A stretch of 64,000 bases of DNA from an uncultured Ruminococcus sp. GTDB taxonomy: Bacteria > Bacillota > Clostridia > Oscillospirales > Acutalibacteraceae. The position numbers and the translations under genes were made by a program. Below are positions 49,761 through 58,913 of this stretch, in pieces (position 1 is the first letter of the stretch; each line of letters begins with the position of its first letter). The notes beneath the pieces are model-generated. The model was not told where the DNA came from, did not search any database, and worked only from the letters and a program-made list of their open reading frames with translations. The stretch is from assembly GCA_902799245.1 (NCBI GenBank), contig CADBZY010000002.1:1-64000 (forward strand). The letters run 5' to 3'.

Positions 49761-51296
49761 TTAAGCTGTCACTATCAGCAATCGGCTTTCTTCGACCGCG
49801 TCGCCCTCTATTCCGTTGTCCAGTCGGATGGACTCGACAGAGGAATTATACTCGCGGGCAATATCCCATAATTCCTCACCCGCGTCCGCAAAATACAGCA
49901 CGGCTGCCGGACGGTTCTCAGGCGACTTCTGGCGGTTCTCGTCCAGCTCGACCGAGCATATCTGCCTCGCCGGAATATCCTCATACAGCGCGCTGTGAAT
50001 GCAAAGCTCCGCCTGAATCTCCAGCCTGTTGTCTGCCGTAACTGTGTAGCCGCAGGATTTTACGCCCACACTGCACTCGGAACGGACGTTGTCACAGGAA
50101 GCGGTCTGCGAAACGGCACATTCAAAGCGCACGTTTTTCTCGCTGTAGGCAATGCCCTTGGAAGGGTCGCGGATAATCATGCAGACAGCCATATTTCCCG
50201 TGACGACCGTCTTGCCGTCGCGGTAGATGCCGCGGCTGTCTATAATCTCCGCCCACAGGTCGCCTACACTCTCTATCCTGATGTCGCCGGTATCGACCGA
50301 CTGCTTATAAACCACCGTATCAGATAACGTGTTGCAGAGCCTTTCCAGACGCACCTGCTTTCTGACGCAGTTCAGCTCGTAATCCACGGAATAGGCATCG
50401 TTCACCCATGAGGCTTCCCTGTCCCTGTACACCATGACGTCGGCTGACACGCGGATATCCACGTCCACTCTGCGGTATTCTCCGTCCGAATCGGTGCGCG
50501 GCGAAACCTCCAGCATGTCGCAGCGGAGTGTGACGTCTGTCTTGCATTCCTCGTCAAGACCGGGAATGTCAAAGAACTGGCTGAACGGAATGATGTATTC
50601 CAGACGTTCCGGGGAATCATCCTGTTCCGTGCAGTAGACCATTGTGAAGACCGCGTCGCCCCTGACAGTCAGCTTGCCGGGAATGGTCTGTATCTCCTCG
50701 ACGCACAGCACGGCATTGCTGCGGATAATGGAGGAAACGGGCGGCTTGCCTTCGCTCAGTTCGATGGCTTCACTGAGATCAAAGCCGGTCTGCGCACAGC
50801 ACACCAGATCGCTGATCTCACGGCTTTCCCTGCGCAGCCTGAGTCCTTCGCCCTGAACGTCTGTTATCAGTTCGTTCTCCCTGCGGCAGACAGCCGTCAT
50901 GTGTACGGTGAAGGCTCCGTGTATATCCAGCTTGCGCTGACTTACCGCGCGGCAGTTGACGTAATCCACATGCGCCGCGGCGATCAGCTTGCAATTCTCA
51001 TTATTGCCGTCAAAAGGCACGCTGGCCCTGAACGGATAATCCCTGTCGCAGCAGCGGAGTTTCTTGTCGCGGTCGTCGAGATAGATCACCGAGATTCTCG
51101 CGGTACCTTCCACCACAAGCGAATCAAAATTGACCTGGCGGGATGTGATCATAGGAACAAGGCGGCATTTGAGCAGCTTGCCTATGTCGGGACAGTAATC
51201 GGGCAGGGTCAGCTCGGTATCCACCGCCTGCTCGCAGTTCCCCTCGAATAAAACTTCCTTGGCGAATACCGATTCGCCCGCAGCTTTACATTCCAT
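49761..51296 (-). CDS. SPOCS (DUF3794) and LysM domain protein
   Basis: The 511-residue protein has three SPOCS-type domains (about 15-140, 165-290 and 310-440) and a C-terminal LysM (about 465-511, GEELWDIAREYNSSVESI). The first domain shows TELTLPDYCPDIGKLLKC, the SPOCS hallmark. SPOCS proteins occur in spore-formers, and LysM binds peptidoglycan or chitin-like glycans, so a coat or cortex role is likely. ATG 51296 follows AAGGAGAG. It is first in the leftward spoIVA operon. Confidence 0.85.
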   Translation of the reverse strand: MECKAAGESVFAKEVLFEGNCEQAVDTELTLPDYCPDIGKLLKCRLVPMITSRQVNFDSLVVEGTARISVIYLDDRDKKLRCCDRDYPFRASVPFDGNNENCKLIAAAHVDYVNCRAVSQRKLDIHGAFTVHMTAVCRRENELITDVQGEGLRLRRESREISDLVCCAQTGFDLSEAIELSEGKPPVSSIIRSNAVLCVEEIQTIPGKLTVRGDAVFTMVYCTEQDDSPERLEYIIPFSQFFDIPGLDEECKTDVTLRCDMLEVSPRTDSDGEYRRVDVDIRVSADVMVYRDREASWVNDAYSVDYELNCVRKQVRLERLCNTLSDTVVYKQSVDTGDIRIESVGDLWAEIIDSRGIYRDGKTVVTGNMAVCMIIRDPSKGIAYSEKNVRFECAVSQTASCDNVRSECSVGVKSCGYTVTADNRLEIQAELCIHSALYEDIPARQICSVELDENRQKSPENRPAAVLYFADAGEELWDIAREYNSSVESIRLDNGIEGDAVEESRLLIVTA

Positions 51297-51412
51297 GAGC
51301 TTCTCTCCTTTTGAGGAAGTACCTGTTTTTGGCACTTCTTTTAATTTCTGTCAAATAGTTATTCATGCCATGTCCCGGATATGCATGTTCTGATGAATTT
51401 TTCGTTAAAACA

Positions 51413-51441
51413 TTGACAAATCAGCCAAAATATAAGATAAT
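51413..51441 (+). promoter_or_regulatory. Sigma-A promoter of the aconitase gene
   Basis: TTGACA (51413-51418, perfect), 17 bases, GATAAT (51436-51441). The leader is about 34 bases. Confidence 0.78.
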
Positions 51442-51481
51442 ACCTTATGTAACTATTTTTTAGCGAAGGAGTTTTTTGCAA

Positions 51482-53413
51482 ATGGGTTATACTATAGCTG
51501 AAAAAATCATTCAAGCTCACCTCGTCGAGGGCGAAATGGTACAGGGCACCGACATCGGCCTGAGAATCGACCAGACCCTCACGCAGGACGCGACAGGCAC
51601 CATGGCCTACCTCGAATTCGAAGCGATGGGCGTGCCGAGAGTCAAGACCGAGCGCTCGGTCGCTTACATCGATCACAATACTCTCCAGACAGGCTTTGAA
51701 AACGCCGACGACCACCGCTTCATTCAGAGTGTGGCAAAGAAGCACGGCATATACTTCTCACGTCCGGGCAACGGCATCTGCCATCAGGTTCATCTTGAAC
51801 GCTTCGGCATTCCCGGCAAGACCCTCATCGGCTCCGACAGCCACACGCCCACCGGCGGCGGCATCGGTATGCTGGCAATGGGCGCGGGCGGTCTGGACGT
51901 CGCAGTTGCAATGGGCGGCGGCACCTATTACATTACAATGCCCAAGATGGTGCGCATCAATCTGACAGGAAAGCTCTCTCCGTGGGTATCGGCAAAGGAT
52001 ATAATCCTCGAGGTGCTGCGCAGAATGTCGGTCAAAGGCGGCGTAGGCAAGATCATTGAATACGGCGGCGAGGGCGTCAAGACACTCACCGTTCCCGAAA
52101 GAGCCACCATCACCAACATGGGCGCAGAACTCGGCGCGACCACTTCCGTCTTCCCCTCCGACGAAATCACCAAGGCATTCCTCAAGGCGCAGGGCAGAGA
52201 AGCCGACTGGACAGAGCTGAAACCCGACGACGACGCGCATTATGATGAAATTCTTGAAATCAACCTCAGTGAGCTGGCTCCCATGGCAGCCGCTCCCCAT
52301 ATGCCCGACAATGTAAAGACCATCGACGAATTGAAGGGACAGAAGATCGACCAGGTGCTGATCGGTTCCTGCACCAATTCCAGCTATCTTGACCTCATGC
52401 GCGTGGCTCACATACTCAAAGGCAAGACGGTTCACCCTGACGTAAGCCTCGGCATTGCCCCCGGTTCCAAGCAGGTATACAACATGCTGGCTGCTAACGG
52501 CGCATTAGCCGACATCATCGCTGCCGGCGCGAGAATTCTGGAATGTGCCTGCGGACCCTGCATCGGTATGGGACAGTCGCCCAATTCCAAGGGCATTTCG
52601 CTGCGCACCTTCAACCGCAACTTTGAAGGCCGCTCCGGCACCAAGGACGGACAGATTTATCTCGTTTCACCCGAAACGGCAGCCGTTTCCGCCATCGCCG
52701 GCGTATTTTCCGACGCGCGTGAGCTGGGCGAGGCTGTGGAAATTCCTCTGCCGGAGAAATTCCTCATCAATGACAACATGATCGTTCCTCCTGCTCCTGT
52801 GGAAGAAATGGATTCCGTTGAAATTCTCCGCGGTCCCAATATCAAACCCTTCCCCACCTCCGAGCCGCTTCCCGAAAAAATCGAGGCAAAGACGCTCCTT
52901 AAGGTGGGCGACAACATCACCACCGACCACATCATGCCCGCCGGTGCGAAGATTCTCCCCTATCGCTCCAACATTCCCTTCCTCTCCAATTTCTGCTTTG
53001 CCGTGTGCGACGAGCAGTTTCCCGAGCGCTGCCGCGCCGAGGGCAAGGGTATTATCGTCGGCGGAAGCAACTACGGTCAGGGTTCCTCTCGTGAACACGC
53101 GGCTCTCGTTCCGCTGTACTTAGGCATCAAAGCTGTCATCGTCAAATCCTTTGCGCGCATCCACCTTGCCAACCTCGTCAACGCCGGTATTGTTCCGCTG
53201 ACCTTTGTCAATGAAGCCGATTACGACACCATCGATCAGATGGACGAACTGGAAATCCCCGATGTCCGCGAGCTGATCGGCAAAGACGAAATCACCGTAC
53301 GCAACAAGACAAAGGGAACATCCTTCAAGGTGAACTGTCAGGTGTCCGAACGTCAGCGCGACATCATCCTCGCGGGCGGTCTGTTGGACTACACCAGAGA
53401 AAGTGTAAAATAA
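51482..53413 (+). CDS. Aconitate hydratase
   Basis: The 643-residue iron-sulfur enzyme interconverts citrate and isocitrate. Cluster ligands are the Cys in IGSCTNSS and the pair in CACGPCIGMGQ. The substrate-binding GSDSHTPTGGGIGMLAMG lies near residue 120, and GQGSSREHAAL near 535 marks the swivelling domain. The length fits the shorter clostridial aconitase group, not the 900-residue AcnA. ATG 51482 follows AAGGAG. It serves the partial TCA branch to 2-oxoglutarate and glutamate. The stop is 38 bases before rex. Confidence 0.93.
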   Translation: MGYTIAEKIIQAHLVEGEMVQGTDIGLRIDQTLTQDATGTMAYLEFEAMGVPRVKTERSVAYIDHNTLQTGFENADDHRFIQSVAKKHGIYFSRPGNGICHQVHLERFGIPGKTLIGSDSHTPTGGGIGMLAMGAGGLDVAVAMGGGTYYITMPKMVRINLTGKLSPWVSAKDIILEVLRRMSVKGGVGKIIEYGGEGVKTLTVPERATITNMGAELGATTSVFPSDEITKAFLKAQGREADWTELKPDDDAHYDEILEINLSELAPMAAAPHMPDNVKTIDELKGQKIDQVLIGSCTNSSYLDLMRVAHILKGKTVHPDVSLGIAPGSKQVYNMLAANGALADIIAAGARILECACGPCIGMGQSPNSKGISLRTFNRNFEGRSGTKDGQIYLVSPETAAVSAIAGVFSDARELGEAVEIPLPEKFLINDNMIVPPAPVEEMDSVEILRGPNIKPFPTSEPLPEKIEAKTLLKVGDNITTDHIMPAGAKILPYRSNIPFLSNFCFAVCDEQFPERCRAEGKGIIVGGSNYGQGSSREHAALVPLYLGIKAVIVKSFARIHLANLVNAGIVPLTFVNEADYDTIDQMDELEIPDVRELIGKDEITVRNKTKGTSFKVNCQVSERQRDIILAGGLLDYTRESVK

Positions 53414-53451
53414 TAGAAGAAAGCATTGCTTTTTGTGGAGGTTAATGCATC

Positions 53452-54156
53452 ATGTCAAAAAGCAAGAAAATTTCCATGTCGGTAGTGCGCCGGCTTCCGC
53501 GTTACTACAGATTTCTGCTTGAACTCAAAAACAGCGGCGTTTACCGGGTATCCTCCCAGGTACTCGCCGAAAAGATGGGTTCTTCCGCCTCGCAGATACG
53601 GCAGGATCTCAACTGCTTCGGCGGCTTCGGTCAGCAGGGCTACGGCTACGACGTGCCGAAGCTCTGCGACGAACTGAGCAGCATTTTGGGGCTTGACAGC
53701 CATTACTCCGCCGTGCTGCTCGGAGCGGGCAATTTAGGGCGCGCCGTTCTCAATCATGTGGATTTTGCTTCACGCGGATTCCGACTGACGGCGGTGTTTG
53801 ACAGCAATCCCGCTATTATCGGCACATTGATTAACGGGATGACCGTGCTGGACGTCAGCACACTCGAAGAATACTGTCTGTCGGAAAAGCCGCAGGCGGC
53901 GGTGCTCTGCCTGCCGAAGGAGAGCGCGGAACAGGTCGCGGACATTCTTTACGGCTGCGGCGTGCGCGGCTTCTGGAATTTCAGCCACTACGATATTTCA
54001 ATGAAATACAGCGACGCCGTGAGCGAAAACGTCCATCTCAACGACAGCCTGATGACCCTGTGCTGCTGCATGACGGCCTCGAATGAAGACAGTCAGATCA
54101 AACCCAATCCCGTAAAGCACCGCAGAGGTGCTTCAAAGACCAAAGACAAAGCATGA
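53452..54156 (+). CDS. rex: Redox-sensing transcriptional repressor Rex
   Basis: The 234-residue dimeric repressor leaves DNA when NADH/NAD+ rises. It has a winged helix (about 8-80: RRLPRYYRFL, SSQVLAEKMGSSASQIRQDLNCFGGFGQQGYGY), a Rossmann domain with LLGAGNLGRAV (near 88) and a C-terminal swap helix. Typical targets are adhE and other fermentation genes; adhE lies 7 kb away. TGGAGGTT precedes the ATG. Confidence 0.95.
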   Translation: MSKSKKISMSVVRRLPRYYRFLLELKNSGVYRVSSQVLAEKMGSSASQIRQDLNCFGGFGQQGYGYDVPKLCDELSSILGLDSHYSAVLLGAGNLGRAVLNHVDFASRGFRLTAVFDSNPAIIGTLINGMTVLDVSTLEEYCLSEKPQAAVLCLPKESAEQVADILYGCGVRGFWNFSHYDISMKYSDAVSENVHLNDSLMTLCCCMTASNEDSQIKPNPVKHRRGASKTKDKA

Positions 54157-54170
54157 TCACATAAAAAAAT

Positions 54171-54210
54171 CTCACACCGCGCATTGATTTTTTACAGTGC
54201 ACGGTGTGAG
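54171..54210. terminator. Terminator between rex and the zinc-ribbon gene
   Basis: CTCACACCGCGCA pairs with TGCACGGTGTGAG (one mismatch). On the minus strand GATTTTTTT follows, a strong stop for the leftward zinc-ribbon gene; the plus-strand side is weaker. Confidence 0.75.
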
Positions 54211-54232
54211 TTGTCTATAAGAGAAAAAATCG

Positions 54233-55771
54233 TCAGATGATGCGCGGATTCCCTAAATCAGTATATCCGAAGTACTGCCTGACGGCGGATATTTCGGGAG
54301 TATCGCCATACATCCTTGTCATACGGAAAAATACAGGCTTATTGTAAGGGAACAACCCAAGCATCTTTAGCAAAAGCGAAGGCGTTTGCTCCTGCGGAAA
54401 ACGCGGATTCGAAAGATTCCTGAACATATTATCCGTCTGTTGAGCCATTTCATTTGTTCCGATCCAGATATTCCGGCCGCTTTCCCTCAGCTGCCCTACT
54501 ACGGACAGAAATACCTGCCAGTAATCTGTAAACACCTTGTGAAACAGCACAGACGGAACAATTCGCCGGAATATCTGCGTTTTCTGCGGGATGCTGAGAC
54601 CTGCGGCTTTGACGGAATTCTGAGCAAAGACATTCCTCGCATAATTCATTCCTGTCGCCATGTCCTCGCTGACCGCAATGCCGTTTGTTCCCGAAAAACC
54701 TATAGCAGCCCCCGGCATATAGCCCCTGTTATTCTGCATTATCCGGGGTTGATGTAGCAATGTCAAATCAATGTTGTTGACAGTAAGTTGATAAACATCC
54801 ATCGCTTCGTGGTAGCTGGCCGAATGTCGCTGATAAAACGAAGCAAATGTCTGTGTCCAGATATTCTCGCCTGCCAGCACATCCATGGCCGTATGAATCA
54901 CATATTCCATGTTGGAAAGGTAAAGAGCGGGAAAATACTGCACAAAGGTTTCCAGATTGACCACCAGCAGGCTGTATTCCCTGATAAATTTGTTGGTGTA
55001 TCGAAAAGCAAGATCTCTGAATTTCAGCCGGTATGTATTGAAAGCATCCTTGTCCGGCGTAATTGTAAGAGTGTTGCCGAATAACGTGAACGATTTTGGC
55101 TGTCCTTCCACCTTTCCGAAATAATCAGCCTTATTGTAATGTCTGTAAGCAAATCCGGCGATCACATTGTTTCTCATCGCGTTGATGTCCGGCGCCGTTA
55201 CGGCGTTCTGCGGTGGGATCGTCTGCCGCTGCACAGGCGGCGGAATCACCTGTCTTTCCCCATCAGGCAGAACTCCGTTCTGCTGCAAGTCAAAAGAAAC
55301 GTTCTGATTTTGCTTCGATTCCTCGGGCAAAATCCTGATCATCTGCGGTTCCTCTTGAGGATATGTATTCATGATTGACGGCTCCTCCGGGAACTGCGGG
55401 TTTACGATTGACGGCTCCTCCGGGAACTGCGGGTTTACGATTGACGGCTCCTCCGGGAACTGCGGGTTTACGATTGACGGTTCCTCCGGGAACTGCGGGT
55501 TCACGATTGACGGTTCCTCGAGAAGAATCGTGTTTTCCGGAACCGATACAGTTTCTTCCGAATACATCGGTGGATCAAAATCAAACGCTCTCCAGGTCAC
55601 ATCAGAGCTATCGTCAAAAACGTCCGAATCCAGATTCAAGTTATTATCGCAAGGCTTGGATAAATCAACCTTTCTTCTGTTTTTGCCGTCCGAACGAGTG
55701 ATAGTCTTACCGCAGACAACACAGAAAAAAGCATTGTCCGCAATCTCTGCTCCGCAATAATTACATTTCAT
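54233..55771 (-). CDS. Zinc-ribbon protein with 11-residue repeats and an unrecognised C-terminal domain
   Basis: The 512-residue protein opens with a zinc ribbon (CNYCG..CVVCG, residues 3-21), followed by an acidic stretch. Five tandem 11-residue units (EEPSIVNPQFP, residues 85-139) and a Gln/Pro-rich spacer come next, then a folded domain (about 215-512) rich in aromatic residues. I see no membrane helix, catalytic signature or known family in that domain. Zinc-ribbon plus flexible linker plus folded domain is a common design in Ruminococcus hypothetical proteins. It is flanked by its own terminator and stands alone. Confidence 0.7.
   Translation of the reverse strand: MKCNYCGAEIADNAFFCVVCGKTITRSDGKNRRKVDLSKPCDNNLNLDSDVFDDSSDVTWRAFDFDPPMYSEETVSVPENTILLEEPSIVNPQFPEEPSIVNPQFPEEPSIVNPQFPEEPSIVNPQFPEEPSIMNTYPQEEPQMIRILPEESKQNQNVSFDLQQNGVLPDGERQVIPPPVQRQTIPPQNAVTAPDINAMRNNVIAGFAYRHYNKADYFGKVEGQPKSFTLFGNTLTITPDKDAFNTYRLKFRDLAFRYTNKFIREYSLLVVNLETFVQYFPALYLSNMEYVIHTAMDVLAGENIWTQTFASFYQRHSASYHEAMDVYQLTVNNIDLTLLHQPRIMQNNRGYMPGAAIGFSGTNGIAVSEDMATGMNYARNVFAQNSVKAAGLSIPQKTQIFRRIVPSVLFHKVFTDYWQVFLSVVGQLRESGRNIWIGTNEMAQQTDNMFRNLSNPRFPQEQTPSLLLKMLGLFPYNKPVFFRMTRMYGDTPEISAVRQYFGYTDLGNPRII
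55355..55519 (-). repeat. 33-bp coding tandem repeat, five units
   Basis: Four near-identical units and one diverged unit encode EEPSIVNPQFP-type peptides in frame. DNA identity among the four is very high, so the array is recent or kept homogeneous. Confidence 0.93.
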
Positions 55772-55893
55772 GTCGTTCTCCCCCTAAGATAATTCTTTGC
55801 AGAGGCAGCAAGCTGCCGATAACTGTAAATGAAGTATACACCAATCCCGACGTAAATACAATGTTATTTTCGTGCGGTTTTTTCGTGGGATTC

Positions 55894-56793
55894 CTACCGA
55901 ATCAGGAGCTGTATCAGCCACAGGCAGAAAAGATGTGTCGGATAAAAAGCATAGAACAGATATTTTACTGACCGTGAGAACTTCCCGTCGGCAGTAGCTC
56001 TTTTTCCATTGTACAGCAGACACGGAACAGCGGCGAACATGGCGTACAGCTGGATCTGGGGGAAAGAATACAGCCGCGCCTCGGGAACAAAAAGCAGTCT
56101 GGTCAGCACATTATTCAGATTGATCCGATAGTATTCAAAGCCGCCTGTCAGATTGGGGATCCGGATGAAATAGCCATAGAAAACAAATGTCAGCGCCGCG
56201 AATCCCAGCCATGCCCCGAAAGGTTGTTTCCGCAGCAGCCAGAATATCAAAATCGCAGCCACGCCGTATTCTCCGTAATCGGTGTCCATCCAGTATGCCT
56301 CCATATAGCAAAGCGCACACAGCGGCAGCCCCAACAGCGCACACACTCCCCGGTTCTCCGCCAGCCGGAATTTTCCGATTTTTTCAAAGATCGCCTTCGG
56401 CAGCCCTGAAATGGAATAAACGGCAGCAAGGCCAAAAAACAGGGTAAAGAATACGTTGATATTGTCGCGGGAATACCATTGACTGCCGTGAACCAGATTA
56501 TACGGCGGTGTGCTGATAATGGCAAACAGCGCAAGCCGTCCCATGTATTTCGGCATAGACCGCGTGTAATGCGCACCTTCCGCTATCAGAAAACAGAAGA
56601 TCGGGAATGCCAGCCGTCCTATTATTCGCAACGGTCTGTAAAGAGGGTCGTCCGTCTGAATCAGAAAAGCGCCTATGTGGTCAATGAGCATCACTATCAT
56701 GGCGAACAGCTTCAGCAGGTCGGCGTTCACCGGCGTATTCGGGCATACTACATCGTCAGTCAATGCAACGGTGTTATTCATCTTAACTTTCAC
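55894..56793 (-). CDS. TraX family membrane protein
   Basis: The 299-residue protein has about eight membrane helices and the TraX opening: LLKLFAMIVMLIDHIGAFL, RIIGRLAFPIFCFLIAEGAHYT, and RLALFAIISTPPYNLVHG. TraX of F plasmid acetylates pilin; the chromosomal relatives common in Firmicutes are acyltransferase-like and act on unknown surface targets. The GTG at 56793 overlaps the asparaginase stop as GTGA, implying coupling; ATG 56781 is an alternative. No conjugation genes are near. Confidence 0.85.
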   Translation of the reverse strand: MKVKMNNTVALTDDVVCPNTPVNADLLKLFAMIVMLIDHIGAFLIQTDDPLYRPLRIIGRLAFPIFCFLIAEGAHYTRSMPKYMGRLALFAIISTPPYNLVHGSQWYSRDNINVFFTLFFGLAAVYSISGLPKAIFEKIGKFRLAENRGVCALLGLPLCALCYMEAYWMDTDYGEYGVAAILIFWLLRKQPFGAWLGFAALTFVFYGYFIRIPNLTGGFEYYRINLNNVLTRLLFVPEARLYSFPQIQLYAMFAAVPCLLYNGKRATADGKFSRSVKYLFYAFYPTHLFCLWLIQLLIR

Positions 56794-57863
56794 ACTCCAT
56801 ATGTTATTTTTTGTCCCACTATTTCATAAAAAACGCAGTGCCGCATGAATTCTTCGGAATTTAGGCCGGACAGGTTATAGGCCAGAACCGCCTTGACATA
56901 AGCCGCCTCGGGACACATATCATAGAATTTCTTGATGCCCGAACGCTCATTCTCCGTCTGGGAGGAGTAAATCTCACTCTCGGAGCATTTAAACGAGCCG
57001 AGCCACAGATCAACACCGCATTCACGGCACATTTCGGAAAAATGCAGCAGGGAAGTGCTCTTTCCCTCCGTGTATGCCGTATATGCCGTTGCGCAGTGGT
57101 AGCCGTAATTGACCACTGCCGCGTAACCGCACGGGTTGATCACGGAATAATCCATTCCCGGATAGGAGCGAAGCAGTAGAATCTTCCTCGCGCCGAGGTC
57201 AATGCTTTTACCCGCAATGGGAGAAAATACGCGCTGCATGGATTCTGGCGATGGATTCAGCGGCGACGTTCCGGAAATAAAATTTCCTTCCCGCACGACG
57301 CCAAAACAGCTTCCGCCGTAGGACGAAAATTCGTCGGCGTAACAGTCGGCGGAGCAGAGCCGCGTGGCGATGTAAATCACCTGTTCGCCGTCCGAATTCC
57401 TGCGGTATGAAACAAACACACCGTTTATCCCGACGTTCAGTACGAAATCGACCGAGGCGCGGAAATTCGGCAGGGCATTGCTCGCGGGATCGTCGGCGGG
57501 ACGGTCGGCCGCCGTCAGCACGATGGGGCATTGGGTGTGCCGCATCAGCATTCCCATCGCGGCAGACGTATAAGCGAGCGTATCGGAACCGTGTGTGATG
57601 ATGATGCCGTCATATTCCGAAGTGTCAACTTGATACAATGCGCCGTAAAGCAATGACCACACTTCACAGGTCAGATTTTCACTCAGAATGCTGTAAGGGT
57701 TGATGACCTCAAATTCGCAGTCCGAATAGTCATGATATTTTTTTCGGAACTCACGTATCAATATATAGGGGGAATCGCCGATTATTCCTCTCACCCCGTC
57801 GCTGCACGTGCTTCCGATGGTTCCTCCGGTCAGCACAACGAGTATTTTCCCTTTGAGTGACAT
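56790..57863 (-). CDS. Type I L-asparaginase family protein
   Basis: The 357-residue cytoplasmic enzyme hydrolyses asparagine to aspartate and ammonia. The first catalytic Thr is in VVLTGGTIGS (near residue 13), and the second Thr and Asp are in ITHGSDTLAY (near 90). A signal peptide is absent. ATG 57863 is chosen because GGAGGGGG lies about seven bases upstream; an earlier ATG at 57932 lies upstream of any plausible leader. It is coupled to TraX downstream. Confidence 0.85.
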   Translation of the reverse strand: MSLKGKILVVLTGGTIGSTCSDGVRGIIGDSPYILIREFRKKYHDYSDCEFEVINPYSILSENLTCEVWSLLYGALYQVDTSEYDGIIITHGSDTLAYTSAAMGMLMRHTQCPIVLTAADRPADDPASNALPNFRASVDFVLNVGINGVFVSYRRNSDGEQVIYIATRLCSADCYADEFSSYGGSCFGVVREGNFISGTSPLNPSPESMQRVFSPIAGKSIDLGARKILLLRSYPGMDYSVINPCGYAAVVNYGYHCATAYTAYTEGKSTSLLHFSEMCRECGVDLWLGSFKCSESEIYSSQTENERSGIKKFYDMCPEAAYVKAVLAYNLSGLNSEEFMRHCVFYEIVGQKITYGV

Positions 57864-57908
57864 TGGTTTCCCCCTCCGATTTTTATTATTTTGAGCTGAA
57901 TGTATTTT

Positions 57909-57937
57909 ATTATATCCCTGAATTATAGTCAAGTCAA
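57909..57937 (-). promoter_or_regulatory. Sigma-A promoter of the asparaginase-TraX operon
   Basis: On the minus strand, TTGACT (57937-57932), 17 bases, TATAAT (57914-57909, perfect). The leader is about 40 bases. Confidence 0.75.
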
Positions 57938-57966
57938 CAAAAAATCATTCCGCTATCTGATTAGCA

Positions 57967-57995
57967 TTGACTAATGGCAAAAAATATGATAAACT
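57967..57995 (+). promoter_or_regulatory. Promoter of the manganese riboswitch
   Basis: TTGACT (57967-57972), 17 bases, TAAACT (57990-57995), with GATAAA overlapping. Transcription would begin near 58002, right at the riboswitch 5' end. Confidence 0.55.
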
Positions 57996-57999
57996 TGTC

Positions 58000-58112
58000 C
58001 TCAGTAAGGGAGTAGTCGGCACGGGCTTTGGATAAAAAAATGTCCGTGTGTTAAAGTCGACATACTGAAACGGAAGTTTCCGGCTTTAAATGAAATGGCG
58101 AGACTTATCTGC
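58000..58112 (+). ncRNA. yybP-ykoY manganese riboswitch
   Basis: The conserved loops of the yybP-ykoY aptamer are visible: AAGGGAGTAG near the 5' end, GTCGACATACTG in the middle and TGGCGAGACTTA at the 3' end, joined by variable hairpins (GGAAGTTTCC and GCACGGGC/GTCCGTGTG). The class binds Mn2+ where its two conserved loops dock. It lies upstream of the manganese exporter gene mntP, the expected target. The 3' strand of the aptamer is also the left arm of the terminator, so ligand binding should favour read-through. Confidence 0.9.
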
Positions 58113-58142
58113 TTTTGGGGGCAGATAGGTTTCGCTTTTTTT
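58097..58142 (+). terminator. Riboswitch-controlled terminator of mntP
   Basis: GCGAGACTTATCTGC (58098-58112) pairs with GCAGATAGGTTTCGC (58121-58135) over 15 positions with two G-U pairs, followed by seven T. Its left arm contains the conserved aptamer loop GGCGAGAC, so the folds are mutually exclusive. Confidence 0.88.
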
Positions 58143-58181
58143 GTTTGCTTCCTTGCAATCCATCATACGGGGGAATTATCA

Positions 58182-58748
58182 ATGAATCTGTTAGACCTTT
58201 TTGTTATCGCCGTAGGACTTTCCATGGACGCGTTCGCGGTGTCGGTGTGCAAGGGGCTTGCCGTCAAAAAGATAGGCAAACGGCACGTTTTTTCCGTCGG
58301 AATGTATTTCGGCGGTTTTCAGGCGCTCATGCCGCTGATAGGCTATATTGTCGGCAGACAGTTTGAATCATTGATAACCAGCATAGATCACTGGATCGCC
58401 TTTGTGCTGTTAGCCGTCATCGGCGGCAACATGGCGCGGGAAGCGCTTTCCGGCGATGAGGACGAAACGCCCGACAGCTCCTTCGATTTCAAAACGATGC
58501 TTCCCCTGGCAGTCGCCACCAGCATAGACGCGCTTGCGGTGGGCGTTACCTTCGCATTCCTGAATGTAAGTATTATTCCCGCGGTGCTGCTCATCGGCGC
58601 CACCACATTCGCCATATCCGCCGGAGGATTACAGGTCGGAAACGTATTCGGCACGCGCTACAAATCCAAAGCAGAACTGGTGGGCGGCATTATCCTGATC
58701 TGCCTCGGCGGAAAGATCCTCATCGAACACCTTTTCTTCGGGGGCTGA
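58182..58748 (+). CDS. mntP: Manganese efflux pump MntP
   Basis: The 188-residue protein has six membrane helices in two repeats. The metal-site helices carry [17 protein letters not shown] (near 10-26) and [15 protein letters not shown] (near 115), with the paired Asp residues. It exports excess Mn2+. ATG 58182 follows GGGGGA; an upstream in-frame ATG lies inside the terminator hairpin and is not used. High Mn2+ should switch the gene on through the leader. Confidence 0.93.
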   Translation: MNLLDLFVIAVGLSMDAFAVSVCKGLAVKKIGKRHVFSVGMYFGGFQALMPLIGYIVGRQFESLITSIDHWIAFVLLAVIGGNMAREALSGDEDETPDSSFDFKTMLPLAVATSIDALAVGVTFAFLNVSIIPAVLLIGATTFAISAGGLQVGNVFGTRYKSKAELVGGIILICLGGKILIEHLFFGG

Positions 58749-58856
58749 AAGCGCGGCGCGTTCGCGCTGCTCACGGAAAACGGAATCAAATAATGTAAAC
58801 AGGAGCTTTCCCAGTTTGAAAATACAGGTTATTTCTGATTTCACAACAACCAAAAG

Positions 58857-58903
58857 AAAAAGTCGCTGAAAGCGGAATGTTTCACCGCTCGCAGCGACTT
58901 TTT
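58857..58903. terminator. Bidirectional terminator between mntP and asnS
   Basis: AAAAAGTCGCTG pairs with CAGCGACTTTTT around an inner AGCGG/CCGCT stem. A/T tracts on both sides serve both convergent genes. Confidence 0.85.
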
Positions 58904-58913
58904 ATTTGATAAA

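Noticed and set aside
55894-56793. Conjugation gene because of the TraX name
   Set aside because: Chromosomal TraX-family genes are common in Firmicutes outside conjugative elements, and no transfer genes lie nearby.
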